Shown: positions 7,151 to 13,454 of the stretch, piece by piece
Layout: every line of letters starts with the position of its first letter
Position numbering within the stretch: the stretch's first letter is position 1
The notes under the pieces: generated by a model
What the model was told of the DNA's origin: nothing
What the model saw: the letters and a program-made list of their open reading frames with translations, nothing else
Databases searched by the model: none
Program-made: the position numbers and the translations under genes
NCBI GenBank assembly: GCA_002420235.1
Contig: DIHQ01000124.1
Span: forward strand, 1-13,454
DNA length: 13,454 bases
DNA from: Flavobacteriales bacterium UBA5692
GTDB lineage: Bacteria; Bacteroidota; Bacteroidia; Flavobacteriales_D; Sanyastnellaceae
Direction of reading: 5' to 3'

Positions 7151-8434
7151 TCAATGCGGCAGCGTAGCGGACTTAAGGATTTGTACGAAGCGCGCGATAT
7201 CAGCAAAGGTATTGTACATCGGAACAGGTGCCATGCGAATGACGTTGGGTTCGCGCCAGTCGAGCACCACCCCGGCATCTGTCAAGGCTTCAAATAACTC
7301 TCTTCCAAATTCGTGTGCCACCAGCGATAGCTGGCATCCGCGTCGGGCAGGGTCGGACGGGGTAATAATTTCCAATCGTGCATTATTATGCTTCGCAACA
7401 GCCGCGACACCTTGTTCTAGGTAGGCCGTTAATCGCAAGCTTTTCTCCCTCAAGGCATCCATTCCGATTGCAGTGAATTGGTCCAATGCTGCGGCGTGAA
7501 TCGCCATATTGAAAACGGGAGCATTTGACATTTGCCAGGCTTCTGCAGTACCCATACTTTCAAAATTTGGCTCCATTAGGAATCGGCGTTTGGCGTTGTG
7601 GCCCCACCAACCTTCAAAGCGTGGCAAAACGTCTTCACGAACGTGTCGATGGTGAACATAAGCGCCCGCTACGGCCCCCGGTCCGGAGTTTAAGTATTTG
7701 TAAGAGCACCAGCATGCGAAGTCAACATTCCAGGTATGCAATGCCAACGGAACGTTACCAACTGCATGGGCGAGGTCGAATCCGCAGACGGCTCCCGCCT
7801 CGTGTGCTGCAGCGGTGATGCGGTTCATGTCTAGCCATTGGCCTGTGAAGTATTGAACTCCACCCATCATCACCAGCGCTATCTCATCGCCGCGTTCATG
7901 CAGGATTGTTTCAACATCTGTTTCCTCGATGACGTGGGTGCCTTTGCGAGGTGCAACTTCGATGATGTCCACAGCGGGGTTGCCGCCGTGGAACCGGACT
8001 TGACTAGCTAGCGCATATTGGTCGGAAGGGAACGCCTTCGCTTCACAGAGGATTTTAGTGCGCTTTCCGGCGGGTCGATAAAAGCTCACCAGGAGCAAGT
8101 GCAGGTTGACGGTAAGAGCGTTCATGGCGACTACTTCGTTGGGTGCGGCGCCGACGATGCAGGCGAGTCCATTGGTGAAACGCTCATGGTAACTAACCCA
8201 CGGGTTTCGGGCCTTTAAATGCCCGTCCACCCCGTGCTTGGCCCAGTCTTTGAGTTCTGATTGCAGCGCATTTTCTGCAGACTTGGGCTGGAGCCCAAGG
8301 GAATTGCCCGAGAAGTAGACAACGTCTTCTCCAGCATGTTGTGGCACGTGAAAATTAGCTCTTTGGGCAGGTAAAGTGTCAGTGGCGTCCAACTTCTTGG
8401 CATGGGTTAGTTCGTAAGGGGCGAAGATTTCCAT
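7151..8434 (-). CDS. kynU: Kynureninase
   Basis: Kynureninase (EC 3.7.1.3) is a PLP enzyme that cleaves L-kynurenine to anthranilate and alanine, or 3-hydroxykynurenine to 3-hydroxyanthranilate, in tryptophan breakdown and the aerobic de novo NAD route. The product is 427 residues, the usual length. Landmarks are YFSGNSLGLQPKSA (40-53), GHLKARNPWVSYHERF (71-86), the cofactor-contacting GFDLAHAVGN (D220, H223), and the Schiff-base lysine K246 in WCSYKYLNSGPG. ATG 8434 is chosen over an in-frame GTG at 8485, which would add 17 residues foreign to the family. It lies 51 bases downstream of the UbiA-like gene on the same strand. No tryptophan dioxygenase, formamidase or kynurenine monooxygenase gene is present here. 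Confidence 0.95.
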   Translation of the reverse strand: MEIFAPYELTHAKKLDATDTLPAQRANFHVPQHAGEDVVYFSGNSLGLQPKSAENALQSELKDWAKHGVDGHLKARNPWVSYHERFTNGLACIVGAAPNEVVAMNALTVNLHLLLVSFYRPAGKRTKILCEAKAFPSDQYALASQVRFHGGNPAVDIIEVAPRKGTHVIEETDVETILHERGDEIALVMMGGVQYFTGQWLDMNRITAAAHEAGAVCGFDLAHAVGNVPLALHTWNVDFACWCSYKYLNSGPGAVAGAYVHHRHVREDVLPRFEGWWGHNAKRRFLMEPNFESMGTAEAWQMSNAPVFNMAIHAAALDQFTAIGMDALREKSLRLTAYLEQGVAAVAKHNNARLEIITPSDPARRGCQLSLVAHEFGRELFEALTDAGVVLDWREPNVIRMAPVPMYNTFADIARFVQILKSATLPH

Positions 8435-8453
8435 GGTCAACTTTCTCTTGTAG

Positions 8454-8461
8454 CAAATTTC
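8454..8461 (-). promoter_or_regulatory. Near-match -7 element upstream of kynU
   Basis: On the - strand GAAATTTG (8461 to 8454) differs from TAnnTTTG only at the first base. It leaves 19 bases before the kynU ATG at 8434, a reasonable leader length. I find no TTG at the -33 spacing. It could give kynU a promoter separate from the UbiA-like gene, but one 8-base near-match is thin support. Confidence 0.25.
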
Positions 8462-8485
8462 GGAGGAAAACGGTCCCGCGCACAC

Positions 8486-9364
8486 TCATGCGAGCAAAAA
8501 AGCCAACACTCCTTGGAGGATGAGACAACCGTCAAGCCAGAGGCTGAAAATCCACTCTTGGCGAATGAAGTGCGCGAGAAGAATACCAACCAAAGCGACT
8601 GCTCCGGTCAAAACCCTCGCCGGGGTACCGTCCATCGCTAAGAAGCCACCCATACTGAGCAGTACTAAGGTGAAGGCCAATGTAGTTGTAAAAAGTGGGC
8701 TGGTTTGTTGCGCAACGGTGCGCAGATTTGCGGGGTCAACGTGTACATCGCGCACATCAAAAGGCAGAGTGATGCCAGCAATAAAAAGTGTCTGCACTCC
8801 TATGGATTTGACTACACTCCACTCATCAAGCGTGTAATCCCAAGGGATGAATTGGAGGGGAAGCCACCCTGTTACCAGGCCCCACGTCAGTGCAATTACG
8901 GGCCACTTCAATCGTGGGATATCACGCCAACCCAGGCCGTTGCTGAAGGGGTTGGATGCGTAGCCAAGAACCAGCACGGATATTCCAAACAAGAGGGCGG
9001 TGTGGTCTATAAATAGGTTAAAAAAAGCGAGCCATTCGGCTGCGCATGTTACAATCCAAGCAACTGTAGCAAAGCTCCAAGCCCAAATCATCGCAAGTTG
9101 CCAATGTTCGAGGAAAGCTCTTCGTTCTTGAGGAATACCCGATGGATTTTTCCGCAGTTTGATTCGACGTTGCCGGGTGTAGATGCAGCCGGTTATTATG
9201 CCAATCCCCAATAAACCATACACGGTGAGGGCATTCCATTCACTAATTGGATAGCCGTGGGTCAATACCGTAGCGATGGCCGCAGCAGTGGCGCCCATTG
9301 CAATCCAAATGTGTGTGTACGCCACCAACTTGACCATGTGGTAAAGGTCGTTGTTCTTGGGCAT
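8486..9364 (-). CDS. UbiA-like polytopic membrane protein, first Asp motif absent
   Basis: The 292-residue protein has about nine hydrophobic segments (roughly 10-33, 45-62, 88-107, 110-135, 153-173, 184-201, 224-243, 249-267, 271-292), the topology of UbiA-type intramembrane prenyltransferases. The second Asp-rich motif is present as FDVRDVHVD (D203, D206, D210) on the loop after segment 6. The first motif, normally NDxxDxxxD after segment 2, is replaced by CIYTRQRRIKLRK (60-72), which has no acidic residue. DIPRLKWP (148-155) matches a segment I recall in an uncharacterised UbiA-like family of Bacteroidota. Without the first motif, normal Mg-diphosphate binding is doubtful, so I do not assign prenyltransferase activity. 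It is the first gene of the - strand cluster, divergent from gcvP, 51 bases ahead of kynU. Confidence 0.75.
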   Translation of the reverse strand: MPKNNDLYHMVKLVAYTHIWIAMGATAAAIATVLTHGYPISEWNALTVYGLLGIGIITGCIYTRQRRIKLRKNPSGIPQERRAFLEHWQLAMIWAWSFATVAWIVTCAAEWLAFFNLFIDHTALLFGISVLVLGYASNPFSNGLGWRDIPRLKWPVIALTWGLVTGWLPLQFIPWDYTLDEWSVVKSIGVQTLFIAGITLPFDVRDVHVDPANLRTVAQQTSPLFTTTLAFTLVLLSMGGFLAMDGTPARVLTGAVALVGILLAHFIRQEWIFSLWLDGCLILQGVLAFLLA

Positions 9365-9374
9365 TGTGGGATAG

Positions 9375-9382
9375 AAAAAGTA
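9375..9382 (-). promoter_or_regulatory. Near-match -7 element for the UbiA-like gene
   Basis: TACTTTTT on the - strand (9382 to 9375) is one base from TAnnTTTG and ends 10 bases before the ATG at 9364. It lies in the 127-base divergent gap shared with gcvP. No -33 element is clear. Confidence 0.25.
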
Positions 9383-9453
9383 ATCTTAGGCCCCTTTTGA
9401 TTTCATTTAAGTGCTTCGTGAAAAACTTTCGCTACTGGGGGTGCATCCAGATT

Positions 9454-9461
9454 TAAATTTG
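9454..9461 (+). promoter_or_regulatory. Exact -7 promoter element TAnnTTTG for gcvP
   Basis: TAAATTTG is an exact match to the Bacteroidota -7 element and ends 30 bases before the gcvP ATG at 9492, implying a leader of about 25 bases. The best upstream candidate is TTC at 9428-9430, with a 23-base spacer, so the -33 element is poor. The leader has no purine-rich Shine-Dalgarno site and is too short for a glycine riboswitch. Confidence 0.6.
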
Positions 9462-9491
9462 CCGCTATAATCGCCGCAAAACCCGTCGCTG

Positions 9492-12368
9492 ATGCACGCT
9501 GCTAAATTTAAGTCTCGTCATATTGGTCCCCGCATAGAGGACGAGCAGACGATGCTCCGTTCAATCGGAGTCGCTTCCATCGAAGATCTTATTGCCAAGA
9601 CCGTTCCAAGCAAAATTCGGCTACGTGAACGCATGCCAATAACCCCAGCGCTCTCGGAGAGTCAATACCTTGAGCACATCGACGGTATTGCGCGGAAAAA
9701 CACGGTGTTTAAAAACTACATCGGTATGGGCTACTACCCTACTGAAGTACCGAGCGTCATCCGCCGCAATGTGTTGGAGAATCCGGGTTGGTATACGGCA
9801 TACACGCCATATCAAGCGGAGATAGCCCAGGGGCGATTGGAGGCACTACTCAATTTTCAAACCATGGTTTGTGACTTGACTGGAATGGAGTTGGCCAATG
9901 CTTCTCTTCTCGACGAGGCAACGGCTGTTGCTGAAGCTATGGCCATGGCGTTCGCAGCGCGGCCGCGTGCTCAAGCAAAAGCTGGGGCGAACCAATTCTT
10001 GATTGATGAGGCAATCTATCCACAGACGATGGCTTTACTGAGGACGCGGGCCAAGTACCTTGGGGTCGAACTTATAGTTGTTCCGAGGGAGTCCATGATG
10101 CTCGAAGCCATGCCAGATGTGTTTGGTGTTTTGTTTCAATATCCCGATGGTGAAGGGGTCGTATCGGATTTGACAGCTGTAATTTCACAAGCCAAGGAGC
10201 AAGATTTGCAGGTGGTTGTTGCGTCGGATTTGATGGCACTTCTCTTATTGAAAAACCCTGGAGACATGGGAGCGGATGTAGTTGTTGGTTCGACGCAACG
10301 CTTCGGTGTGCCGATGGGCTATGGGGGGCCGCATGCTGCATTCTTCGCTGCCAGAGAAACGTATAAGCGACATTTCCCGGGCCGTATCATTGGGGTTTCA
10401 AAAGACCGATTGGGGGCTCCTGCGCTTCGAATGGCTTTGCAAACACGGGAACAGCATATCCGCCGTGACAAGGCGACCTCAAACATCTGCACGGCGCAAT
10501 CCCTGCTAGCTGTCATGGCCTCGATGTATGCTGTCTATCATGGCCCGAAGGGATTGCGAGAGATTGCCGAAGGCATCCACGGTGCAGCACGCAGTTTAGA
10601 TGCGGCGCTGCGCGCCTCGGAGAATTTTGATCAGGTCAGCGGTTGTTATTTTGATACACTGAAGGTTTGTGTTAAGGGAGGGACTAGTGAGATGAAAGCC
10701 TTGCGCTCACGTGCGGAAGCGATGCGAATCAATTTGCGCTACTTTGAAGATGGAATACACGTGGGTGTTTCACTGCATGAGAGGGTTTCGGATAAGGAAT
10801 TGACAGACCTCTGCACGGTGTTTGGAGTAAGTCCAGTTTCAGGCGTCTCATCAGAACGGACGTTTTTGGGAGACTTGTGGCGCGACGTCGATTTCTTAAA
10901 TCATCCTGTTTTCAACCGGTATCGTTCAGAGACGGAGATGATGCGTTATATCAAGCACCTCGAAAACCGTGACCTCTCATTGGTGCACAGTATGATTCCT
11001 CTTGGATCGTGCACAATGAAATTGAATGCCGCTACTCAACTCATCCCCATAACATGGGCGGCATTTGCGGAGATGCATCCATTTTGTCCGTCGGAACAAG
11101 CGGAGGGCATTCGAACAATGCTCGAAGACCTAGAAAAGGACCTCGCCATAATTACCGGATTCGCGGGAGTCTCCTTACAGCCGAATTCTGGAGCTCAAGG
11201 CGAGTTTGCAGGACTCATGGTTATTCGCGCTTACCACGAGGCACGTGGTGAGAGCCACCGTGATGTTTGTTTGATTCCCTCTTCGGCTCACGGGACCAAT
11301 CCAGCCTCAGCGGTGATGGCTGGGATGAAAGTCGTAGTCGTGGGATGCGACAACCAAGGAAACATTGATATGGAGGACCTCCGCGAAAAGGCGGAGGCGC
11401 ATTCGTCAGAACTCGGTGCGTTGATGATCACATATCCATCGACCCACGGGGTGTTTGAAGAGGCAGTGTTGGACGTGACGCAGCTCATTCACGCGCATGG
11501 AGGACAGGTGTACATGGATGGTGCCAACATGAACGCTCAGGTAGGTTTGACAAGTCCAGGCCTCATCGGAGCTGATGTATGTCACCTCAATCTGCACAAG
11601 ACTTTTGCCATCCCACACGGCGGTGGCGGCCCTGGCGTAGGACCCATCGGGGTGGCAAAACATCTGGTTCCTTTCTTACCAGGGCACCCGATTATCCCGA
11701 CCGGTGGTGAAGAGCAAATCGACGCCATCAGCGGCGCGCCGTTTGGCAGCGCGTTGATTTGCCAAATCCCTTATGCCTACATCAAAATGCTCGGGGAAGA
11801 TGGCCTTCGGCGTTCGACTGAAGTAGCCATTCTCAACGCTAATTACCTGAAAGTACAGTTGGAGAAGGACTACAGCGTTTTATATACGGGCGAACAGGGC
11901 ACGGTCGCTCATGAGATGATTTTAGACTGCCGGTCGTTTAAGGCCTCTGCCGGTGTGGAAGTTATGGACATTGCTAAGCGCCTCATTGATTACGGCTTCC
12001 ATGCGCCGACCGTCTCGTGGCCGGTAGCGGGAACATTGATGGTGGAGCCCACGGAATCGGAGTCGCTTGAAGAGTTGGACCGGTTTGTTCATGCCATGGT
12101 AGCCATACGTGAAGAGATTCGTGCGATTGAGAATGGCGATGTGGACCGCGAAGACAACGTTGTGAAGATGGCGCCACACACAGCGCGAGAAGTAGCCTCT
12201 TCATCGTGGCAGCACCCTTACCCGCGCGAGTCCGCGGCCTACCCTTCCCCGGAGATGGAAGCTCGTAAATTTTGGAGCTCTGTAGCAAGAGTGGACAATG
12301 CATATGGCGACCGAAATCTTGTTTGCAGCTGTCCGCCGCTATCTGCCTTTGAGGAACTGCTCGGTTGA
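9492..12368 (+). CDS. gcvP: Glycine dehydrogenase (decarboxylating), glycine cleavage P-protein
   Basis: The P-protein (EC 1.4.4.2) decarboxylates glycine with PLP and passes the aminomethyl group to the lipoyl arm of GcvH, feeding one-carbon units to GcvT. At 958 residues it is the fused single-chain form (P1 plus P2 halves) of usual length. Landmarks are FKSRHIGPRIEDEQTMLRSI at the start, NYIGMGYYPTEVPSVIRR (75-92), SLVHSMIPLGSCTMKLN at the start of the second half, and the PLP lysine K703 in HLNLHKTF with the following glycine-rich loop AIPHGGGGPGVGPIGV. The C terminus carries DNAYGDRNLVCSCPP. All expected blocks are present, with no frameshift. gcvT and gcvH are not adjacent, and the next gene has its own promoter 27 bases after the stop, so gcvP is probably monocistronic. 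Confidence 0.98.
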   Translation: MHAAKFKSRHIGPRIEDEQTMLRSIGVASIEDLIAKTVPSKIRLRERMPITPALSESQYLEHIDGIARKNTVFKNYIGMGYYPTEVPSVIRRNVLENPGWYTAYTPYQAEIAQGRLEALLNFQTMVCDLTGMELANASLLDEATAVAEAMAMAFAARPRAQAKAGANQFLIDEAIYPQTMALLRTRAKYLGVELIVVPRESMMLEAMPDVFGVLFQYPDGEGVVSDLTAVISQAKEQDLQVVVASDLMALLLLKNPGDMGADVVVGSTQRFGVPMGYGGPHAAFFAARETYKRHFPGRIIGVSKDRLGAPALRMALQTREQHIRRDKATSNICTAQSLLAVMASMYAVYHGPKGLREIAEGIHGAARSLDAALRASENFDQVSGCYFDTLKVCVKGGTSEMKALRSRAEAMRINLRYFEDGIHVGVSLHERVSDKELTDLCTVFGVSPVSGVSSERTFLGDLWRDVDFLNHPVFNRYRSETEMMRYIKHLENRDLSLVHSMIPLGSCTMKLNAATQLIPITWAAFAEMHPFCPSEQAEGIRTMLEDLEKDLAIITGFAGVSLQPNSGAQGEFAGLMVIRAYHEARGESHRDVCLIPSSAHGTNPASAVMAGMKVVVVGCDNQGNIDMEDLREKAEAHSSELGALMITYPSTHGVFEEAVLDVTQLIHAHGGQVYMDGANMNAQVGLTSPGLIGADVCHLNLHKTFAIPHGGGGPGVGPIGVAKHLVPFLPGHPIIPTGGEEQIDAISGAPFGSALICQIPYAYIKMLGEDGLRRSTEVAILNANYLKVQLEKDYSVLYTGEQGTVAHEMILDCRSFKASAGVEVMDIAKRLIDYGFHAPTVSWPVAGTLMVEPTESESLEELDRFVHAMVAIREEIRAIENGDVDREDNVVKMAPHTAREVASSSWQHPYPRESAAYPSPEMEARKFWSSVARVDNAYGDRNLVCSCPPLSAFEELLG

Positions 12369-12370
12369 CG

Positions 12371-12402
12371 TTGCGTGCATCTCAATTGGTCACTTATATT
12401 TG
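12371..12402 (+). promoter_or_regulatory. Promoter: -33 TTG and exact -7 TAnnTTTG
   Basis: TATATTTG at 12395-12402 matches the Bacteroidota -7 element exactly. TTG at 12371-12373 lies 21 bases upstream, within the range reported for the phylum's -33 element. The -7 element ends 29 bases before the ATG at 12432. The leader is A-rich (GAAATAATAAACACC) and lacks a Shine-Dalgarno site, as is usual for strongly translated genes in this phylum. This is the most complete promoter in the window. Confidence 0.65.
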
Positions 12403-12431
12403 TGAAATAATAAACACCAAACTGCCTGATA

Positions 12432-13454
12432 ATGAAGCATTTCTACACCGCAGCTTTTGCTGTAATTCTCTCAACAGCTGTAACAGCGCAGGGCTTGTTA
12501 CCATATGCAAACAGCAAGACAGCCCAATCCCGTCGCATCAAGGCGGAAAACACCGCGAACGTTCAGGTTGAGCGTGATGCGATTTGGTCACATGACTGCA
12601 ACATTGACAGCTGTGATACATGGACATTTGGCAACGGTTCTGACATTGCAGGTTCGCCATGGGAAGACATCGATTTGGATTTTGTTTGTTCAACGGATGG
12701 CCCTGCCGGTCCTTACAATCAATGGGCAGGTGGAACGGGCGATCTCACGGCGTCAAGCGCTATGAATTCGACGACCAGCGAGAACGGTATTTTAATTGTG
12801 GATTCCGATTTGTTCGGTGCCGACGCTAACTATAGTGCTGCGTGGATTGAGAACAGCTGGGTTCAGACGGCTGAATCCATTGACTGTAGCTCCTTGGACT
12901 TCGTTAGCATCTCCTTCGAAACCCGTTACCGCTGCTGGGACAATGGCTCTTCAGACGATAGCGAGAAGTGCTTGATCGAGATTTCACGCGACGGCGTTAA
13001 CTGGCCGGACATTGTGACATTCGCTGAAATCGACGGAACAGTTGACTACGGTGACGGCGAATTGATTCAAAGCCGTTGGGAAGTGTTCCCAGGCTACGAG
13101 ACGGGATCGCAGTCAGATAACCCGGCTCTCGTTGAATTTGATATCACATCGGCCGCAGGCGGCCAAGAACAAATCTGGGTTCGTTTCCGCTGGTCAGGCA
13201 CGTGGGGGTACAGCTGGGAGATTGATGACATTCAAATCTACCAAACACCTGCAAACGACATCCGAATTGATAATTACGTCAGCTACACCGACTACCTCAC
13301 CACTGGGATCTGGGAAGCGGGGGTATTTGCAGAAGGCCAGCTCGCCTCTCTGGAAGCTGCAGCCAAGGTATACAATGTGGGCTACGAACCTCAAGAGGAA
13401 ACGACTATGACTCTGACCGTCAATGGCGCAGAGGCGGGGATGTCAAATCCAATG
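12432..13454 (+). CDS. Secreted protein, N-terminal part (3' end outside window)
   Basis: The frame is open from ATG 12432 to the last base, giving 341 codons without a stop. Residues 1-19 are a clear signal peptide (MKHFYTAAFAVILSTAVTA, cleavage before Q20). The mature part is rich in acidic and aromatic residues. It has one long beta-sandwich-like region (about 55-270) ending in GYSWEIDDIQIYQTP. That ending and the features IEISRDGVNWPDI and IWVRFRW resemble MAM-like or jelly-roll domains in extracellular Bacteroidota proteins, such as type IX cargo and peptidases. A second domain seems to begin near DIRIDNYVSYTDYL. Cysteines at 56 and 61 and several later ones could form disulfides. A C-terminal sorting domain, if any, lies outside the window. 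Start choice is supported by the signal peptide and the promoter 29 bases upstream. The function is unknown. Confidence 0.8.
   Translation, partial: MKHFYTAAFAVILSTAVTAQGLLPYANSKTAQSRRIKAENTANVQVERDAIWSHDCNIDSCDTWTFGNGSDIAGSPWEDIDLDFVCSTDGPAGPYNQWAGGTGDLTASSAMNSTTSENGILIVDSDLFGADANYSAAWIENSWVQTAESIDCSSLDFVSISFETRYRCWDNGSSDDSEKCLIEISRDGVNWPDIVTFAEIDGTVDYGDGELIQSRWEVFPGYETGSQSDNPALVEFDITSAAGGQEQIWVRFRWSGTWGYSWEIDDIQIYQTPANDIRIDNYVSYTDYLTTGIWEAGVFAEGQLASLEAAAKVYNVGYEPQEETTMTLTVNGAEAGMSNPM

Noticed and set aside
8435..8485. In-frame GTG at 8485 as the kynureninase start
   Set aside because: It would add 17 residues (starting VCAGPFSSEICYKRK) that do not belong to the family. ATG 8434 gives the normal length of about 427 residues.
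9365..9491. Glycine riboswitch ahead of gcvP
   Set aside because: The whole divergent gap is 127 bases and the -7 element leaves a leader of only about 25 bases. I see no conserved glycine aptamer core.
12505..12765. Short + strand open frame overlapping the start of the last gene
   Set aside because: It lies in another frame of a coding region with a clear signal peptide, and its translation has no recognisable features. The same reasoning removes the short open frames inside gcvP, the lipoprotein gene and comF.
1..13454. Mobile elements, CRISPR arrays, tRNA or rRNA genes, defence islands
   Set aside because: Reading both strands I found no transposase, integrase, direct repeat arrays, clover-leaf candidates or terminal inverted repeats. 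The gene content is housekeeping plus envelope proteins.

Overview
The window reads as an ordinary chromosomal stretch from a member of the Bacteroidota, probably a Flavobacteriales relative with about 50% GC (an estimate by eye). Three lines of sequence evidence support this. There is a type IX secretion cargo with a gliding-motility-type C-terminal domain. The SecA tail has the form I recall from this phylum. Exact copies of the Bacteroidota -7 promoter element TAnnTTTG lie just upstream of three genes, with no clear Shine-Dalgarno sites.

Layout from left to right. The 3' end of secA (1-909, +) converges on a DUF72/YecE-family gene (1960-1064, -). That gene is divergent from a + strand cluster of four genes at 2034-6416: a ComF-type phosphoribosyltransferase, a free methionine-(R)-sulfoxide reductase of the GAF fold, an Ig-like-domain lipoprotein, and a secreted multi-Ig/PKD protein with a type B sorting domain. 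The last three are joined by two ATGA stop/start overlaps. A - strand cluster follows, transcribed 9364 to 6418: a UbiA-like polytopic membrane protein, kynureninase, and a KtrA/TrkA-type RCK protein. Its last stop codon lies one base from the stop of the opposing cluster. Divergent from it is a full-length, fused glycine dehydrogenase gene gcvP (9492-12368, +). After it come a good promoter and the first 341 codons of a secreted protein that runs off the right edge.

Functionally the genes are a mix of housekeeping and envelope work: protein export (SecA), one-carbon and glycine catabolism (GcvP), tryptophan/kynurenine catabolism (KynU), methionine-oxide repair (fRMsr), potassium-transport gating (RCK protein), and three exported proteins that presumably pass through Sec, two of them candidate type IX cargo. 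I see no mobile element, CRISPR array, tRNA or rRNA, and no clear new defence or biosynthetic system. The items most worth a second look are the UbiA-like protein without its first aspartate motif, the translationally coupled lipoprotein/secreted-protein pair behind a methionine sulfoxide reductase, and a promoter placed so close to a start codon that the transcript may be leaderless. No gene-free stretch exceeds 160 bases.
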